This document shows positions 61,354-64,000 of a stretch of 64,000 nucleotides of DNA, piece after piece. Origin of the DNA: Rhodococcus sp. 14-1411-2a (lineage in GTDB: Bacteria; Actinomycetota; Actinomycetes; Mycobacteriales; Mycobacteriaceae); NCBI RefSeq assembly GCF_002259485.1, contig NZ_NPGA01000009.1, forward strand, positions 310,001 through 374,000. Direction: 5' to 3'. The position numbers were made by a program, and so were the translations under genes. The notes beneath the pieces were generated by a model. The model was not told where the DNA came from. It saw nothing but the letters and a program-made list of their open reading frames with translations, and made no database searches. Within the stretch, counting starts at the first letter, position 1. Each line of letters starts with the position of its first letter.

Positions 61354-62250
61354 ATGATCGTCTTCTTCGGCTACGCCAACAGCGATGTGACGGTGCATGT
61401 TCCGCACGTGCCGGTGCTCGGCGAACGGGTTCAGGCGACGGCCGTCGACACCATCGACGGGGGCATGACCGCCAACGCCGCCGTCGCCGCCGCCCGCATG
61501 GGTGCCCGAGTCGCCTTCGCCGGAGCCGTCGGACCGGACCCGCGTTCGACGCAGTTCCTCGCCACACTCGAACACGACGGCGTCGACACCAGCTGGTCAC
61601 CGCGTGACGCATTCCTCTCCACCGCAGTGGTTCTCATCGCCGACGGCGGCGACCGATCCATCATCAGCCAGGACGACGCCAACGACGCCACCCGGTTGGC
61701 TGCGGTGCTCGCCACCCTCGCCGAGGGCGGCGGCCGACTCTTCCTCGACGGCTATCGAGCAGCGATGCTGCCCGCCGAACTCCCCCCGAACGTCAGCCTC
61801 GCAATCGACCTCGACGGCTGCGAGGACGCCGATGCCGCGCTGCGCGCATTCGCTCTCGCAGACCACGTGATAGTCGGACGCAGTCTCTGGCAGAACAGCT
61901 TCGGCATCGAGGCCGAGCGGTGGTCGACGCTGACCGCCGAGTACGACACCCACCTCGTCGTCACCGATGGCGAACACGGGTGGACCCTGGTCACGCCCAC
62001 GGGTGAGACCGTCACCGAACCCGCGGTGCGCGTCGAGATCGTCGACGCCGTCGGCGCGGGCGACTGTTTCTGCGGTACCTACATCGCCTTCGTCGACGCA
62101 GGCACACCGCCGGCCGACTCGGCACGTCTCGCGGGAGTGTCGGCAGCCCTCGCCTGCGCCACCCCCGGGCCACGCGGCTGCCCCAGCCTCACCGAACTGA
62201 CCGAATTCACCTCCACGCACGCACCATTCGACCTCCAGGAGATCCCATGA
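61354..62250 (+). CDS. PfkB-family carbohydrate kinase
   Basis: The 298-residue kinase has the first PfkB region (GGMTANAAVAAARMGARVAF) and the second, DAVGAGDCFCGTYIAF, which holds the catalytic aspartate and anion hole. Such kinases phosphorylate ribose, fructose, nucleosides or similar. It starts three bases after the BtpA gene and overlaps the binding-protein gene by four bases, so the three are translated together. It probably phosphorylates the imported sugar. Confidence 0.88.
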   Translation: MIVFFGYANSDVTVHVPHVPVLGERVQATAVDTIDGGMTANAAVAAARMGARVAFAGAVGPDPRSTQFLATLEHDGVDTSWSPRDAFLSTAVVLIADGGDRSIISQDDANDATRLAAVLATLAEGGGRLFLDGYRAAMLPAELPPNVSLAIDLDGCEDADAALRAFALADHVIVGRSLWQNSFGIEAERWSTLTAEYDTHLVVTDGEHGWTLVTPTGETVTEPAVRVEIVDAVGAGDCFCGTYIAFVDAGTPPADSARLAGVSAALACATPGPRGCPSLTELTEFTSTHAPFDLQEIP

Positions 62251-63260
62251 TCAAACGCGCACTCCCTCTCGTTCTCGGTGCTGCCGTGGCGCTGACGCTC
62301 ACGTCCTGCGATTCCGCCGCTCCCAGCGATACCGCCGGTGGGACCGACGTGGCCGCGTCGTCGATCCCCGAGCCCACCCGCGTCGCCGAAACCTGCGAGG
62401 GCAACAACGGCACCCTCAAGATCGGGCTGGTGACGATCAACCTTCAGGCCCTGTTCTTCAACCAGATCAACAACGCAGCTCAGAACGTGGCCGATCAGGC
62501 CGGTGTCGATCTCCAGATCATCAGCGGCAACGACGATTCCGTCACACAGGCCAACGCGTTCGACAACCTCATCGCCTCCGGAGTCGACGCCATCATCGTC
62601 GACGCGATCGACACCGACGGAATCAAGCCGTCCGTGGCCAAGGCAGCTGCCGCGGGCATCCCCGTCGTCGCCGTCGACGCCACCGTCGACGATCCGGCCA
62701 TCTCCACCCAGGTGGGCACCGCCAACGCCGAGGGCGGGGCGCAGATCGGCGACACCCTGGCCGAGCTCGCGAACGACACCGGCACAGTCGGTATCGTCGG
62801 CGCGCTCAACAGCACCATCCAGCTCGAACGCCAGAAGGGCTTCACCGACACCGTCTCCGCCGCAGGCATGACCGTCGGAACGGTGGTCGACGGTCGCAAC
62901 ATCCAGGAGAACGCGCAGACCGCCGCGGAGAACCTGCTCACCGGTAATCCGGACATGGAATACGTCTACGCCACCGGCGAACCCGCGCTCATCGGTCTCG
63001 TTGCCGCAGTGAACAGTCAGAGCGCACAGGACCGGGTCAAGGCCGTCGGATGGGACCTGTCGGATCAGGCCGTCACCGCGCTCCAGGCCGGCTGGCTGGA
63101 AGGCGTCGTACAGCAGAACACCTTCGAATTCGGTTACGAGGCAATGAATGCCGCCATCGACCTCGGCTGCGGACGCACCGCCCCCGCAGACATCCCTGTC
63201 CCGACGCAGATCGTCACCCCGGCGAACGTCGGCGACTACATGTACTACCTGGAGAAGTAG
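62247..63260 (+). CDS. RbsB-like sugar ABC transporter substrate-binding lipoprotein
   Basis: A 337-residue protein with lipobox LTSC and an RbsB-type periplasmic-binding fold: IGLVTINLQALFFNQINNAA, IASGVDAIIVDAIDTDGIKP, GIPVVAVDATVDD. Such proteins bind ribose, xylose, inositol or similar sugars outside the membrane and deliver them to the ABC permease. It follows the kinase gene and precedes the ATPase gene. The ligand is not visible in the sequence. Confidence 0.9.
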   Translation: MIKRALPLVLGAAVALTLTSCDSAAPSDTAGGTDVAASSIPEPTRVAETCEGNNGTLKIGLVTINLQALFFNQINNAAQNVADQAGVDLQIISGNDDSVTQANAFDNLIASGVDAIIVDAIDTDGIKPSVAKAAAAGIPVVAVDATVDDPAISTQVGTANAEGGAQIGDTLAELANDTGTVGIVGALNSTIQLERQKGFTDTVSAAGMTVGTVVDGRNIQENAQTAAENLLTGNPDMEYVYATGEPALIGLVAAVNSQSAQDRVKAVGWDLSDQAVTALQAGWLEGVVQQNTFEFGYEAMNAAIDLGCGRTAPADIPVPTQIVTPANVGDYMYYLEK

Positions 63261-63264
63261 AGCC

Positions 63265-64000
63265 ATGACACAACAGCTTTCACCGGATCCACCCCTGATC
63301 GAACTCTCCGGAATCACCAAGTCGTACGGCCCGGTCAAATCACTCCGCGGAGTCGATCTCAGGCTCGGACGCGGCGAGGTACTCGGAGTCGTCGGAGACA
63401 ACGGCGCCGGCAAGTCGACGCTCATGAAAATCCTTGCCGGCGCCGTTCAACACGACGGCGGTGAGATGCGCGTCGACGGCAACCCGGTGCGCTTCTCGAC
63501 GCCGCTCGACGCACAGCAGAAGAAGATCGGCATCGTGTACCAGGATCTCGCCCTGTGCGACACCCTCGACGTCGCCAGCAACCTGTTCCTCGGGCGCGAG
63601 CCCAGGAAGGGCCCGTTCCTCGACCGGCACGGCATGCACGAGCGGGCCGCGAAGATCCTGGCGGACCTGCACGTGAAGGTGAAGTCGACGTACCAGGAGA
63701 TCGGGCAGCTCTCGGGCGGACAACGTCAGACCGTCGCCATCGCCCGCGCCGTGTCGTTCCGTCCCGACGTGCTGATCCTCGACGAGCCAACGGCGGCACT
63801 GGCCGTCGCCGAGGTGGAGTCGGTACTGAAACTCATCACGGACGTCGCGGCCCAGGGCGTCGGCGTCATCCTCGTGACGCACCGACTGCAGGACCTGTTC
63901 CGCGTCTGCGACCGCATCACCGTCATGTACGAGGGCCAGAGCGTCGACGACGTCCCCATCGGGGACCTGAACATCGAATCCCTCGTCGGCCTCATCACCC
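63265..64000 (+). CDS. Sugar ABC transporter ATP-binding protein, cut by the window edge
   Basis: The frame opens at the ATG at 63265 and runs off the end of the window (245 codons seen). It has Walker A GDNGAGKST, the Q-loop YQDLALCDTLD, the signature LSGGQRQ, Walker B VLILDEPTAAL and the H-loop THRLQDLF. This is the RbsA/FrcA type of sugar importer ATPase. Whether it is the one-domain FrcA form or the two-domain RbsA form lies outside the window. A permease gene is expected next. Confidence 0.92.
   Translation, partial: MTQQLSPDPPLIELSGITKSYGPVKSLRGVDLRLGRGEVLGVVGDNGAGKSTLMKILAGAVQHDGGEMRVDGNPVRFSTPLDAQQKKIGIVYQDLALCDTLDVASNLFLGREPRKGPFLDRHGMHERAAKILADLHVKVKSTYQEIGQLSGGQRQTVAIARAVSFRPDVLILDEPTAALAVAEVESVLKLITDVAAQGVGVILVTHRLQDLFRVCDRITVMYEGQSVDDVPIGDLNIESLVGLIT

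Noticed and set aside
1..64000. CRISPR array, tRNA, rRNA, insertion sequence or prophage
   Set aside because: No regularly spaced repeats, no cloverleaf or rRNA sequence recognised, and no transposase, integrase or phage protein found.

Overview
The window is from a high-GC actinobacterium, most likely Rhodococcus or a close relative in the Nocardiaceae. This is an inference from codon use, frequent GTG and TTG starts, tight ATGA/GTGA/TGATG stop-start junctions, a DUF3159-type membrane protein, a cholesterol-oxidase-type GMC enzyme, a P450 with a CxxHxxC ferredoxin, and many TetR regulators. No rRNA, tRNA, insertion sequence, phage gene or CRISPR array was seen.

Region 1 (1-16400) is an exopolysaccharide locus. 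A minus-strand operon (6301 to 1043) encodes an acyltransferase, a Wzy-like polymerase, two family 2 glycosyltransferases and a Wzx-like flippase. A divergent plus-strand operon (6572 to 12558) encodes a WcaF-like acetyltransferase, a family 4 glycosyltransferase, two membrane-anchored SGNH hydrolases and two Wzz/Wzc-like proteins, both of which have lost the canonical Walker A lysine. A condensation-fold (PapA-like) acyltransferase, a secreted clan GH-A glycosidase and a small secreted protein follow.

Region 2 (16400-31100) is mixed. It holds a frameshifted secreted-protein gene flanked by two copies of a roughly 58-bp palindromic repeat (two more copies lie at 21918 and 29364). A GntR-controlled cluster follows: class III CoA-transferase, an HMG-CoA-lyase-like enzyme without the catalytic cysteine, and a divergent 2-hydroxycarboxylate transporter. 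Then come a BASS-family transporter, two short-chain dehydrogenases with a TetR-like regulator carrying an extra HTH, an FAD oxidoreductase, YihY, a GNAT protein, DUF3159 and a MerR regulator.

Region 3 (31100-43600) holds a tripeptidyl-aminopeptidase-like lipoprotein, an S9 peptidase, an EAL phosphodiesterase, a cholesterol-oxidase-like enzyme with a TetR regulator, an esterase, and a self-contained class I P450 operon (P450, ferredoxin, ferredoxin reductase, small protein) facing a TetR gene across two matching palindromes.

Region 4 (43580-55200) looks like an aromatic or alicyclic catabolic cluster: VOC dioxygenase, FAH hydrolase, FAD monooxygenase, alpha/beta hydrolase and acyltransferase on the minus strand; TetR, AceE-like E1, a strongly shortened E2, an HsaA-like oxygenase and a second TetR on the plus strand. 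The two TetR proteins have near-identical recognition helices, and TTGAC-N5-GTCAA palindromes lie upstream of both transcription units, so the two halves are probably one regulon.

Region 5 (55200-64000) has a TspO-like membrane protein, a secreted lipase, an epoxide-hydrolase-like enzyme and an M20 hydrolase. It ends with a LacI-controlled operon (BtpA/SgcQ-family TIM barrel, PfkB kinase, RbsB-like binding protein, ABC ATPase cut by the window edge) that looks like a carbohydrate uptake and catabolism system of unknown substrate.
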